Positions 45,807 through 54,273 of a stretch of DNA of 64,000 nucleotides are shown here, piece by piece. This DNA comes from Ilumatobacter sp. (GTDB taxonomy: Bacteria > Actinomycetota > Acidimicrobiia > Acidimicrobiales > Ilumatobacteraceae). The stretch lies in NCBI GenBank assembly GCA_007693335.1, contig REDU01000114.1, positions 18,773 through 82,772 of the forward strand. The letters are read 5' to 3'. Position numbers and translations under genes: made by a program. Below the pieces are notes generated by a model. The model did no database searches, had not been told where the DNA came from, and saw only the letters and a list, made by a program, of their open reading frames with translations. Numbering within the stretch: the first letter of the stretch is position 1; each line of letters begins with the position of its first letter.

Positions 45807-45827
45807 CCCGAGGTGGGCGTCAGCGGA
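45797..45827. terminator. Weak inverted repeat between convergent genes
   Basis: TCCGCT (45797-45802) pairs with AGCGGA (45822-45827), with GAC/GTC inside after a bulge, spanning the acyltransferase stop and the 3' end of the GT2 gene. There is no T-run; terminator reading is tentative. Confidence 0.3.
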
Positions 45828-46548
45828 GCGCCCTGAGCCGTTCGCCCACCTCGCTGTACCGAACGATGCAGTAGAGGGCCCGCACCCCGTCGCGCCAGCC
45901 GATCTTCTTGCCCTCGGCGTAGCTGCGCCCCGCGTACGAGATGCCGACCTCGTAGACCCGGAGGTCGCCCCTCGCGATCTTCGCGGTGACCTCGGGCTCG
46001 AAGCCGAAGCGGTCCTCCTCGATCTCGATGCCCTGGATCACCTCCCGACGGAACGCCTTGTAACAGGTCTCCATGTCGGTCAGGTTGAGGTCGGTGAACA
46101 TGTTCGACAACAACGTCAGGGTCTTGTTGCCCACCGAGTGCCAGAAGTAGAGCACCCGGTGGGGTCGGCCCGACGCGAATCGAGAGCCGTACACCACGTC
46201 GGCCACGCCCGAGAGCAGCGGTTCGAGCAGGAGTGGATAGTCGGCGGGGTCGTACTCGAGGTCGGCGTCCTGCACCACCACGAAGTCGGCGGTGGCGGTG
46301 GCGAACCCGGTGCGCAGGGCGGCACCCTTGCCGCGGTTCTCGGGGTGCAACACCACCCGCACCCGGGGTTCCCGGTCGGACCGGCCCGCGAGCACCTCGC
46401 GGGTGCCGTCGGTGGAGCCGTCGTCGACCACGATCACCTCGGCCACCCACGGCGACGCCAGCACGCGGTCGAGCAGTTCATCGACGGTCGTCACCTCGTC
46501 GTAGCAGGGGATCACGACGGACAGACAGGGGAGGGGGCCAGGGCTCAC
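45820..46548 (-). CDS. GT2 glycosyltransferase, DPM1-like
   Basis: A 242-residue GT2: LSVVIPCYDEVTTVDELL, VVDDGSTDGTREVL, VVQDADLEYDPADYPLLL, YGSRFASGRPHRVLYF, DMETCYKAFRREVIQG. The last is typical of polyprenyl-phosphate sugar synthases. Two GTG starts exist (46572 and 46548); I take 46548, which leaves 70 bases of divergent promoter and a dyad at 46582-46615. It lacks a GtrA tail. Sugar unknown; glucose or mannose are likely. Divergent from the GT39-like gene. Confidence 0.85.
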   Translation of the reverse strand: MSPGPLPCLSVVIPCYDEVTTVDELLDRVLASPWVAEVIVVDDGSTDGTREVLAGRSDREPRVRVVLHPENRGKGAALRTGFATATADFVVVQDADLEYDPADYPLLLEPLLSGVADVVYGSRFASGRPHRVLYFWHSVGNKTLTLLSNMFTDLNLTDMETCYKAFRREVIQGIEIEEDRFGFEPEVTAKIARGDLRVYEVGISYAGRSYAEGKKIGWRDGVRALYCIVRYSEVGERLRALR

Positions 46549-46581
46549 AGTTGCCCGATGGTAGCGAGTCACGTACCACCG

Positions 46582-46615
46582 GGACCCCGACCGAGAGATC
46601 TCGGCCGATGGGTCC
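46582..46615. promoter_or_regulatory. Nested dyad in the divergent GT2/GT39 spacer
   Basis: An inner near-palindrome CCGAGA-GA-TCTCGG (46591-46604) is flanked by an outer pair GGACCC (46582-46587) and GGGTCC (46610-46615). The outer arm ends 3 bases before the ATG at 46619. It could be an operator shared by both genes or a leader hairpin. Confidence 0.45.
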
Positions 46616-46618
46616 TGG

Positions 46619-47965
46619 ATGGCAGACTCGACCTCCGTGTCGCCCAGTTCGTCCGTCGGCTCGCTCGACAGTCACCTCGGGTCGTTCCGCGCCCGTCTCG
46701 GCGTGGTGGTGGCCGTGGGGGCACTCGTGCGCCTGGTGCGGCTCGTGGTCGTGAAGTGGGACCAACCGCTGCTGCTCAACGATTCGCTGTACTACAGCGC
46801 ACAGGCCCGTCAGCTCACCGAGGGTCGATGGTTCCGGGAGATCTTCGTGGACCACCCAGGTGCCGAGCACGGTCCGCTCACCTCGCTCGTGCTGGCACCG
46901 TTGAGCTGGATGGCCGAACCGGTGCCGTGGCAGCGGCTCGGCACCGTCGTGCTCGGTGTGGTCGTGGTGGCGCTGATCGGGGTGCTCGGCCGCCGGATCG
47001 GCGGCGACCTGGTCGGTCTGGTGGCGGCGTCGATCGCCGCCGTGTACCCGAACCTGTGGCTCAACGACGGGCTCGTGATGTCGGAGAGCCTCGCCACGCT
47101 GCTCGTGGTCGCCTCCCTCATCGTCCTGCTCGACGTCCGGGAACGACTCGAGCACGGCGACAGCGCCGTGCTGGGCGTGGCGGCGATGTTCGGTGTGCTG
47201 GTGGGTCTCGCCGCGCTCACCCGCAGTGAGCTGGCGCTGTTCGTCCCCCTCGGCTGGGTCGTGCTCTGGCGCACGAAGGTCGAACTCCGCACCCTGGGCA
47301 GGGTCGCGCTGGCGCTCACCACCACGGCCGTGCTCACGGTGGCACCCTGGACCCTGTTCAATCTGATCCGTTTCGAGCACCCGGTGCTGCTGACCACCAA
47401 CGACGGCACCACGTTGCTCGGCGCGTACTGCGACGAGACGTTCGACGGCCCGTTCCGGGCGGGGTGGTTCATCGGATGCGTGGTGGACCACCCGAGCTGG
47501 GACGATCAGCTCGAGCCATCGGTGCGCAGCGGGCTCCAGCGTGACGCTGCGTTCGACTATCTGCGGGACCGGGCCGCCGATCTGCCCGCCATGGCGGTGC
47601 GACGCGTGGCTCGCACGTTCGACCTCTACGCGATCGACGATCTGATCGCCCAGGACGTGGGCGAGGAGCGCGAGCGCTGGGCCGTCCGCACGGGGATCGC
47701 CGCGTTCTGGCTGCTCGCCCCGCTGGCGGCCGCTGGTGTCCTGCGGATCACCCGGGCGCAGCGTGATGTGCTCGCCCTCCCGGTGATCACGACCGTGCTC
47801 GTCTCGGCGCTGTTCTACGGAGCGCACCGCTTCCGGACCCCGATGGAGCCGGTGGTGGTGGTGTTGGCGGCCGTCACTCTCGTGGATCTGTGGCGCCGTG
47901 CCCGTGATCGTCCGATCCGCGTTCGCGACGATCGTGCAGGAGCGCCGACGCGAACAGCGCCGTGA
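46619..47965 (+). CDS. GT39-like membrane glycosyltransferase (ArnT/PMT superfamily)
   Basis: A 448-residue, roughly ten-helix protein. The first outer loop carries the expected acidic motif, LLLNDSLYYSAQARQLTEGR (Asp55), then HGPLTSLVLAPL and MSESLATLLVVASL, typical of GT39/ArnT enzymes that use polyprenyl-phosphate sugars. A soluble loop follows (TNDGTTLLGAYCDETF). Acceptor unknown. The last 92 bases overlap the 3' end of aftD on the other strand. Confidence 0.82.
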   Translation: MADSTSVSPSSSVGSLDSHLGSFRARLGVVVAVGALVRLVRLVVVKWDQPLLLNDSLYYSAQARQLTEGRWFREIFVDHPGAEHGPLTSLVLAPLSWMAEPVPWQRLGTVVLGVVVVALIGVLGRRIGGDLVGLVAASIAAVYPNLWLNDGLVMSESLATLLVVASLIVLLDVRERLEHGDSAVLGVAAMFGVLVGLAALTRSELALFVPLGWVVLWRTKVELRTLGRVALALTTTAVLTVAPWTLFNLIRFEHPVLLTTNDGTTLLGAYCDETFDGPFRAGWFIGCVVDHPSWDDQLEPSVRSGLQRDAAFDYLRDRAADLPAMAVRRVARTFDLYAIDDLIAQDVGEERERWAVRTGIAAFWLLAPLAAAGVLRITRAQRDVLALPVITTVLVSALFYGAHRFRTPMEPVVVVLAAVTLVDLWRRARDRPIRVRDDRAGAPTRTAP

Positions 47966-50900
47966 CGAGGAACAGCCCCGGACGGTGGAGATCGTCGAAG
48001 TTCAGCACCCACGCCGCATCGGGCACCGGCCGGATCCGGACCACCCGCCACAGCATCACGACCGAACCCACGCCACCGAGCATCACCGCCACCACGCCGG
48101 CGGGCCGGATGGAACGTGTGAGCGCCATCACGGCGAGCACCGGGATCGGTGCCAGTGCCCACAGCGGACCGACCACGAGAGCGGCCGACACCACCCACGC
48201 CGCGCCCACGGCGAGGATCTGACGCAGCGAGGTACCCGTGGAGGCGGCACCCCATTCCCGCGGATCGCTCAGCTTCGGTGGGTCGGGCACCGGGAGCGGT
48301 CGCCGGCGGCGGTCGATCACCACCAGGCCGACGCACAGGGCGACGCCCAGGCCGCTGAGCGCGAGGCCGGCGGTCAACAGTGGTTGGGGCGACCACGAGA
48401 ACTCGACCGTGCGTGCCGACGTCGACGGTTCGAGCCACCAGCCGTTGAATCCGCCGTCGACCAGTGCGGGTTCGCCGAGGTCGTCTCCGTCGAGCCGGGC
48501 CGTCCACGCCGGGTTGTGGCCCTCGCCGAGCACGATCCAACATCCCTGGGTGCACCCGTCGATCGACGCCCTCCGCTCGGTGCGGCCGGCGCGCTCGATC
48601 GTCACGGCCGGGGTCTCGAGCGGCACGGTGGTGCCCATCGCCCCGGTGATCTCGCCGGCTGCGGGGTCTCCGTGGCCCCTGAGCACGATCCGGTCGACCT
48701 GCAGCCCGGTGTCCGTTCCCCGAGCGGTTCCGACCGTCGCCACACCGGGGCCGAGCGCGATCGGCCCCTGATCGCAGACCTCGGCGCGTACCGGGAAGCC
48801 CGACAGCAGGTGATCGGTGCGTGCCTCGACCCGCACGGGCACCGGTTGCCCGTCGATCTCGACCAGATCCGGCCGGCACCCGGTGTCGATGGTGGTGGGG
48901 AGCTCCACGAGGGGGAGTCCGGTGCCGTTGATCGTCGTGATGGCCACCGGCAGCTCTGTCGGCTCCCCGTACCGTCGGTCGATGGTGCTCCGGGCGTCGA
49001 TGGCCGTGATCTCGAACGTCCAGGTCGACCCGGCGAGCGCCGCGAGGTCGACCGTGCTCGCTCCCGGACCACCGAGGGTCACCTCCGCGGCCGTCCCGAC
49101 ATCGTCGCTGACCCGCATGCCGGTGATGACCGAGAGCGTGGGATCGTCGGGCTGGACGATGGTCGTGGGGCCGCCCCCAGCGGTGGCATCGACCGCCACG
49201 GTGAGCGTGCTGCCGACGGCTGCGCCGAACGCCGAGCGCCACGCCGTGTCGGCCCGCCCATCGAACGCAGCCCGACCAGCCGATGCCGCCGATCCCGTCA
49301 GCCGCCCGCTCGCCACGGCCCCGTCGACCCCCAGTAGCGACGCCAGGACCTCGTCGGTCGCGCGCTGATCGAGCCGTACCGTGATGTCGAGCTCGGCGGC
49401 CAGCGCCCCCGGCATCTCGAGTTCACGTTGCAGCGACGACTCCGGATCGGAGCGCCAGCGGTCGGTGGGGCGGACGCGCTCACGGGTCAGCACCACGGCC
49501 AGCGGGATGTCGGCGTGGATCACCGAGAGCGCATCGGTGGAGAGTCGGACGATCTCGACCGTGGGTCCGAGGCCCAGGTCGACCTCGGCGAATCCCACCG
49601 ACCCGAACGCGTCGGGATGTCCGGGCTCGGCGTCGGTGGCGGCGATCGTGAGGGTGATCGAGCGTGCCTCACCCAGATCCGGCACCTGCAGCGCCTGTCC
49701 GGGTGGGGTGAGCGACCGCTCGTCGAGCTCGAATCGCTCTGGAGCGCCGCCCTGGAGAGGTGCGTCCAGATGCACGTCGATCGCGGTGATCCGTCGGGCC
49801 CCTGGATCGGTCGCGGGCTGGAGCACCACGAGCTGTCGCGGTGTCCCGGTGGGTTCCAGTTCGAGCTGCTCGCCCACGGCGTCGAAGCGGTCGGCCACCC
49901 GCCATGCCGTGCTCGGGTCGCCGTCGACGGCCATGGCGGCGCGCGCCTCCGGTCGGTACGCGAACGGCTCGCCGTACGCGGTGGCGCGTGCGGTCACCGG
50001 ACCGCGTTGCTCGGCCACCGTGCGTCGGTCGGGAGCGGTGTGTTCGAACAGCTCGAGGCGGGCGTCGCCGTCCGCTGGACGGAGCACCTGTGGGCGGTCG
50101 GTGCCGTCCTCGGTGAACCCGACCGTGTCCTGCGAGCCCCGCCAGTGACGGGCCCTGGGCCGGTTGGTGTCGGTCACGATCACCATCGAGGCGCGCTCGA
50201 CGGCGTCGGCCAGTTCGCGCGGGTCGAGCGATGCGCTGTAGCGGAGCAACTCGGTCCCGTCGAGCAGACCCGATGCCGCGGCGTCGACCACGCCGTCGCC
50301 GTCACCCGACAGCACGATCTCGTCGACCTTCGCCCGCACGACCGGAACAGGGTCGGCCACGTCGAACAGCTCGACCGGCGCCAGCGCCCTCGGCCACTCA
50401 CCGAGCAGCACCGCCTGTTCGTCGATCATCGGGACCTGTGGCACGTTCGGTACGGGCACACCGAACGCACGGGGGGCCGTCAGACCGTGGTCGGCTCCAC
50501 CCAACGTGGCGGCGAACACGTCGGGTCGGGGCGTGCGGTAGCGGTCGAAGGCGAGGTCGTTGGCCGACCAGATCGTTCGCACGCCGAAGAGCCGGGCGAT
50601 GGGCGCCACCGAGTCGGCATCGAGCACGCCGCGCTGTACCCGGTCGTCGAGCGCGTACAGCAGATCCATGGCGGCGGGACTCCCGAGCGGCAACAGATCA
50701 CGGGTCACCAGGGGTGTGTCCGACAAGCCTGGTAGCGGCTGGTCGACGGTGTGTCCCCAGCGGAAGCTGCCGAACTCCGACCCCGGCAGCTGCAGCACCC
50801 GGTACCCGGCGGCAGAGGCGTCGAGGTCGGCCACCGCGTCGATCCAGGCCGTGGGCGGGTGCTGATCGCGCTCGAGGGCGGGGTCGACGAGACCACCGCT

Positions 50901-52148
50901 CCACAGCGCGGGCAGGTTCAGCACCGCGAGGAGCACCACACCTGCCAGCCCGATTCGTTCGAGATCCCGTCGGCGGCCCCACGGGTGGCTGCGGAGCGCG
51001 GACACGAGTGCCCCCGCGCCCAGTGCGAGTCCGAAGAGGCTGACGGGCACCGCACGCGTGCTGCTCCGCAGGGCGAGCGCGATGCCGGAGGTCCCGTCAC
51101 CGGTCACGAAGCCCATCAGCGGCGAGGGTTGATCGATCGGGTGCACGCCCACGGCCAGCACCACCCCGGCCAGCACGAGCCACACGGCATAGCGGCGCTG
51201 TGACCAGCGGGTGAGGGCCAGCCCGATGAGACCCACGAGTACGAGCAGCAGCCCGACGGCGACGGTGCGTCCGGACACGAGGTGGTCGACGGCGGCGGTG
51301 GTGGTGTGGCCGAACGGATCGCGTAGGTAGAACAGCCAGTACCCGAGGCCTCGGAGCACCTCGCTCGACTGCGACGTGAACGACACGGCCTCGAGCGTCT
51401 CGGAGAACGCGAGCACGTCGGAGCCGTGTCGTCCCTGGAGCACGAGTGCCACGCCCCACCACAGCGAGACGGCCACGCAGAGCACGCCGATGCGCGCCGC
51501 GCCGACGGCGGCCCGGCCCCAGGTGGTGACGCCGGACGTGGCCGCGTGAACGAGCCAGAGCAGCGGTGCGGGCACGATCATCAGCAGTGCCGTGGCGTTC
51601 ACAGCCCCGACCGTGAACACGACGAGCGCCACCAGCGCGGCGTGACGCCATGTGGAGCGGAGGGTGGCGAGCATCGTCAGCCCCACGATCCAGCCGAGTC
51701 CCGCCCACGGCAGCAACATCACCGACGTGCGCGACACGTAGGGCAGCAGGTACGGCGAGCACTGGTACACGACGGCGGCGGCGAGTGCACCGGCGGCGGA
51801 GAGCCCCAGCAGTCGAGCGACCCAGCGGATCCCCAGGCCCGCCGTGAACAGCAGCGTGCCGATCCAGAGGCGGTGGGCGATCCAGTCGGGGATCCCCACG
51901 ATCTCGAACGCGCTGAACCACGGACCGGACGGCCACAGATAGGAGATGTGCTGGTGGGGGACCCATCCGGCGAACTGCCGTGGATCGAAGTTGTGGAACC
52001 CGTCGGACACGAGCCGCTGGGGATCGAGGTAGAGGTACAGCTTCGAATCGGCCGGCATGCGGCCGGGTGCGGCGGTCAGGGCCGGGAGATAGGCGAGCAT
52101 CGCCAGCAGTACGACCCCCGCGGACGGCCGCTTCATCGACAGCTTCAT
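47874..52148 (-). CDS. aftD: AftD-like alpha-(1->3)-arabinofuranosyltransferase
   Basis: A 1,424-residue protein, close to the ~1,400 of mycobacterial AftD. The N-terminus has PADSKLYLYLDP (Asp34, Asp42) and FAGWVPHQHISYLWPSGPWF, the GT-C signature of this family. About eleven helices run to residue ~480. The long outer region contains two or three carbohydrate-binding/discoidin-like modules (TAWRVADRFDAVGEQLELEP near residue ~750 and another near ~1000). Several C-terminal helices follow. In mycobacteria AftD uses decaprenylphosphoryl-arabinose to branch arabinan. ATG overlaps the epimerase stop (ATGA). Overlaps the GT39-like gene by 92 bases. Confidence 0.88.
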   Translation of the reverse strand: MKLSMKRPSAGVVLLAMLAYLPALTAAPGRMPADSKLYLYLDPQRLVSDGFHNFDPRQFAGWVPHQHISYLWPSGPWFSAFEIVGIPDWIAHRLWIGTLLFTAGLGIRWVARLLGLSAAGALAAAVVYQCSPYLLPYVSRTSVMLLPWAGLGWIVGLTMLATLRSTWRHAALVALVVFTVGAVNATALLMIVPAPLLWLVHAATSGVTTWGRAAVGAARIGVLCVAVSLWWGVALVLQGRHGSDVLAFSETLEAVSFTSQSSEVLRGLGYWLFYLRDPFGHTTTAAVDHLVSGRTVAVGLLLVLVGLIGLALTRWSQRRYAVWLVLAGVVLAVGVHPIDQPSPLMGFVTGDGTSGIALALRSSTRAVPVSLFGLALGAGALVSALRSHPWGRRRDLERIGLAGVVLLAVLNLPALWSGGLVDPALERDQHPPTAWIDAVADLDASAAGYRVLQLPGSEFGSFRWGHTVDQPLPGLSDTPLVTRDLLPLGSPAAMDLLYALDDRVQRGVLDADSVAPIARLFGVRTIWSANDLAFDRYRTPRPDVFAATLGGADHGLTAPRAFGVPVPNVPQVPMIDEQAVLLGEWPRALAPVELFDVADPVPVVRAKVDEIVLSGDGDGVVDAAASGLLDGTELLRYSASLDPRELADAVERASMVIVTDTNRPRARHWRGSQDTVGFTEDGTDRPQVLRPADGDARLELFEHTAPDRRTVAEQRGPVTARATAYGEPFAYRPEARAAMAVDGDPSTAWRVADRFDAVGEQLELEPTGTPRQLVVLQPATDPGARRITAIDVHLDAPLQGGAPERFELDERSLTPPGQALQVPDLGEARSITLTIAATDAEPGHPDAFGSVGFAEVDLGLGPTVEIVRLSTDALSVIHADIPLAVVLTRERVRPTDRWRSDPESSLQRELEMPGALAAELDITVRLDQRATDEVLASLLGVDGAVASGRLTGSAASAGRAAFDGRADTAWRSAFGAAVGSTLTVAVDATAGGGPTTIVQPDDPTLSVITGMRVSDDVGTAAEVTLGGPGASTVDLAALAGSTWTFEITAIDARSTIDRRYGEPTELPVAITTINGTGLPLVELPTTIDTGCRPDLVEIDGQPVPVRVEARTDHLLSGFPVRAEVCDQGPIALGPGVATVGTARGTDTGLQVDRIVLRGHGDPAAGEITGAMGTTVPLETPAVTIERAGRTERRASIDGCTQGCWIVLGEGHNPAWTARLDGDDLGEPALVDGGFNGWWLEPSTSARTVEFSWSPQPLLTAGLALSGLGVALCVGLVVIDRRRRPLPVPDPPKLSDPREWGAASTGTSLRQILAVGAAWVVSAALVVGPLWALAPIPVLAVMALTRSIRPAGVVAVMLGGVGSVVMLWRVVRIRPVPDAAWVLNFDDLHRPGLFLVTALFASALLHDRRERGSDDHGHGATDPRE

Positions 52149-53194
52149 CGGGCGGCGGGGGCGAACCGGGTCAGCCGCTTCGCCGCGGCGAGCACGCCCT
52201 GCCGTGCGCTCCGGCGGTGGTGCGACGCTGCTGTATCGGTGGTCGACCGACGGTTCGCGACGAACCAGTCGTAGCTGTCACGGAACATCTCGTCGTTCGA
52301 GATCGACGGTGTCCATCCCAGTCGCTCACCGACGTGGTCGGTGTCGAACCACATCGATCGTGAGTACATCATCCAGTGGTACGGAGCGAACGGCAGCAGT
52401 CCCAACACCGAGCCGGCGCGCATCGCGGCGGCGGTCGGCGCGGCCGGGAGCCGTCGAACGGTGCACCCCGTGCCGGCGTGGTCGCACAGGTGCTGCAACG
52501 CCTCCCGCATCGTGCCGAAGTGGGGGGTGCCCACGTTGAGCACCGCCGGATCCGACTGCTCACCCTCCAGCCGACACACCTCGGCCAGATCGTGGGCGTG
52601 CACGAACTGGTAGCGGTTCGAGCCGTTCCCCAACACCACGGGGTCGGCGCCGTCGGCGATCCAGTCGAAGAGGATCCCGAAGATGCCGAGACGACCGTGC
52701 CCGAGGATGGTGCGGGGGCGCACGAGTGACACGTCGAGGCCGTTCGCCGCGGCGGCCAGACACGCCCATTCGGCCTCGAGCTTGGCGTGGCCGTAGGCCT
52801 CGCCGGGGTGCGGCACGGTGTGGGGGAGGACGGGATTCGACTCCGGCACTCCGAAGATCGCACTCGAGGAGGTGTGCACCACCTTGGCGACGCCCGCGGC
52901 GCGGGCGGCGTCGAGCAGCACCGTGGTCCCGCCGACGTTCACCGTGCGCAGCAGCTCGAGATCGCGTGCGAGGGGGACCTGGGCGACGTTGTGGAACACC
53001 ACGTCGACCCCGTCGATCGCGGTGCGAACCGCCAGCGGATCGCGGATGTCGCCCTGCACGAACTCGACGCCGTCGGGCCGGTCGTCCACCTCGATGAGAT
53101 CGAGCACGCGGACGCGGTGACCGTGAGCGAGGAGGCGGTCGACCAGCAGCGACCCGAAGTACCCGCTGCCACCGGTCACCAGGCTCAGCGTCAC
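52145..53194 (-). CDS. NAD-dependent epimerase/dehydratase (extended SDR) 1
   Basis: A 349-residue extended short-chain dehydrogenase. The cofactor loop is LVTGGSGYFGSLLVDRLL, then VVFHNVAQVPLARD, SSSAIFG, and Tyr-x-x-x-Lys as YGHAKLEAEW. It resembles UDP-sugar epimerase and 3-beta-HSD-like proteins; the substrate cannot be told. GTG overlaps the stop of the second SDR upstream and the stop overlaps aftD, so SDR2-SDR1-aftD is one unit. Confidence 0.85.
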   Translation of the reverse strand: MTLSLVTGGSGYFGSLLVDRLLAHGHRVRVLDLIEVDDRPDGVEFVQGDIRDPLAVRTAIDGVDVVFHNVAQVPLARDLELLRTVNVGGTTVLLDAARAAGVAKVVHTSSSAIFGVPESNPVLPHTVPHPGEAYGHAKLEAEWACLAAAANGLDVSLVRPRTILGHGRLGIFGILFDWIADGADPVVLGNGSNRYQFVHAHDLAEVCRLEGEQSDPAVLNVGTPHFGTMREALQHLCDHAGTGCTVRRLPAAPTAAAMRAGSVLGLLPFAPYHWMMYSRSMWFDTDHVGERLGWTPSISNDEMFRDSYDWFVANRRSTTDTAASHHRRSARQGVLAAAKRLTRFAPAAR

Positions 53195-54225
53195 AGCTCG
53201 TACCCCTGTTCGAGGCACCAGGCGACACTGGTCCGCATGCCCTCGGCCAGTGCGACGCGGGGTGCGTACCCGAGATCGCGACGAGCCGCCGCGATGTCGA
53301 CCGCGATCGAGTGTCCCATCTCGCCGAGCACGTGTACCTGCTGCTGGTAGCGGCCGCGGGCCTGCAGCAGCCGGTCGACCCGTTCGGCCGTGCGGGCCAC
53401 GACCACGGGCAGGCGCAGGGTGCGGTCGCGACAGTCCAACCCGTTCGCCTCCAGTGCCTCTCGGACCGCTCCGACGATCTCGGTGACCGCATACGGATGC
53501 TCGTCGGCGATCCAGTAGGCGCGTCCGGCGATCCCCGCGGTGTGGAGTGCCGCCAGCACGCCGTCGACCAGGTTGTGCACGTACACCATCGACCGCCGCT
53601 GGTCGCCTGCACCGAACACGGGGAATCTGCCGGCTCGTACCATGGAGAAGAAGGTGGTCTGGCGGACGGGCTGGAACGGCCCGTAGAACCACGGTGGGCG
53701 CACGATCACGGCGTCGAGGCCGGCCTCGACCGCTTCGGCCACGGCCGATTCGGCCGCCATCTTCGAGCGGCCGTAGCCGAGGTACGGGTGGTACGGCTCG
53801 TGTTCACCGAATGTGTCCCGTGGCGTCGGGTTGGTGCCGAACGGCGAGTTCGACGACACGTGCACGAGGCGTCTCACCCCGGATGCGGCCGCTGTCAGCA
53901 GGTTGCGGGTGCCCTGGTGGTTGACGGCGTCGAACTCGGCGAACCGTGTCGGATGGATCACGCCGGCGGTGTGCACGAGATCGGTCACCCCCGACGCGCT
54001 GGACATGGCACCGGCCAGCGTGTCCGGATCGGTCACATCGGCCACCTCGACGTGGGCGCGAGGTGCCACGGCCGCCACGGTGGCGGCCTCGTCGGCGGTG
54101 CGGACGAGGGCGACCACCAGCGGATGGTCAGGGGATGCGGCGTCCAGACGGTCGAGCAGCGCCCGCCCCAGCCAACCCGCTGCACCCGTCACCACGATCG
54201 TGTCCGGGGGCGCCAGGGTGTCCAC
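53191..54225 (-). CDS. NAD-dependent epimerase/dehydratase (extended SDR) 2
   Basis: A 344-residue paralog of the downstream SDR. Motifs: IVVTGAAGWLGRALLDRL, DLVHTAGVIHPTRF, VSSNSPFG and YGRSKMAAESAV (active-site Tyr and Lys). GDQRRSMVYVHNLVDGV resembles the YVHVDD segment of sugar epimerases. The GTG at 54225 is preferred because TAGTCT lies 7 bases upstream. First gene of the minus operon with SDR1 and aftD; may act on a nucleotide sugar or polyprenyl-linked sugar. Confidence 0.85.
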   Translation of the reverse strand: MDTLAPPDTIVVTGAAGWLGRALLDRLDAASPDHPLVVALVRTADEAATVAAVAPRAHVEVADVTDPDTLAGAMSSASGVTDLVHTAGVIHPTRFAEFDAVNHQGTRNLLTAAASGVRRLVHVSSNSPFGTNPTPRDTFGEHEPYHPYLGYGRSKMAAESAVAEAVEAGLDAVIVRPPWFYGPFQPVRQTTFFSMVRAGRFPVFGAGDQRRSMVYVHNLVDGVLAALHTAGIAGRAYWIADEHPYAVTEIVGAVREALEANGLDCRDRTLRLPVVVARTAERVDRLLQARGRYQQQVHVLGEMGHSIAVDIAAARRDLGYAPRVALAEGMRTSVAWCLEQGYEL

Positions 54226-54232
54226 GGCGCAG

Positions 54233-54238
54233 AGACTA
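54233..54238 (-). promoter_or_regulatory. Putative -10 hexamer TAGTCT for the SDR-aftD operon
   Basis: TAGTCT on the minus strand ends 7 bases before the GTG at 54225, next to the divergent GT4 promoter. Confidence 0.45.
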
Positions 54239-54258
54239 GGGGCCAGGACCCCGACCGG

Positions 54259-54264
54259 TACGAT
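54259..54264 (+). promoter_or_regulatory. Putative -10 hexamer TACGAT for the GT4 gene
   Basis: TACGAT ends 9 bases before the GTG at 54274. Confidence 0.4.
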
Positions 54265-54273
54265 GCCGCGAAC

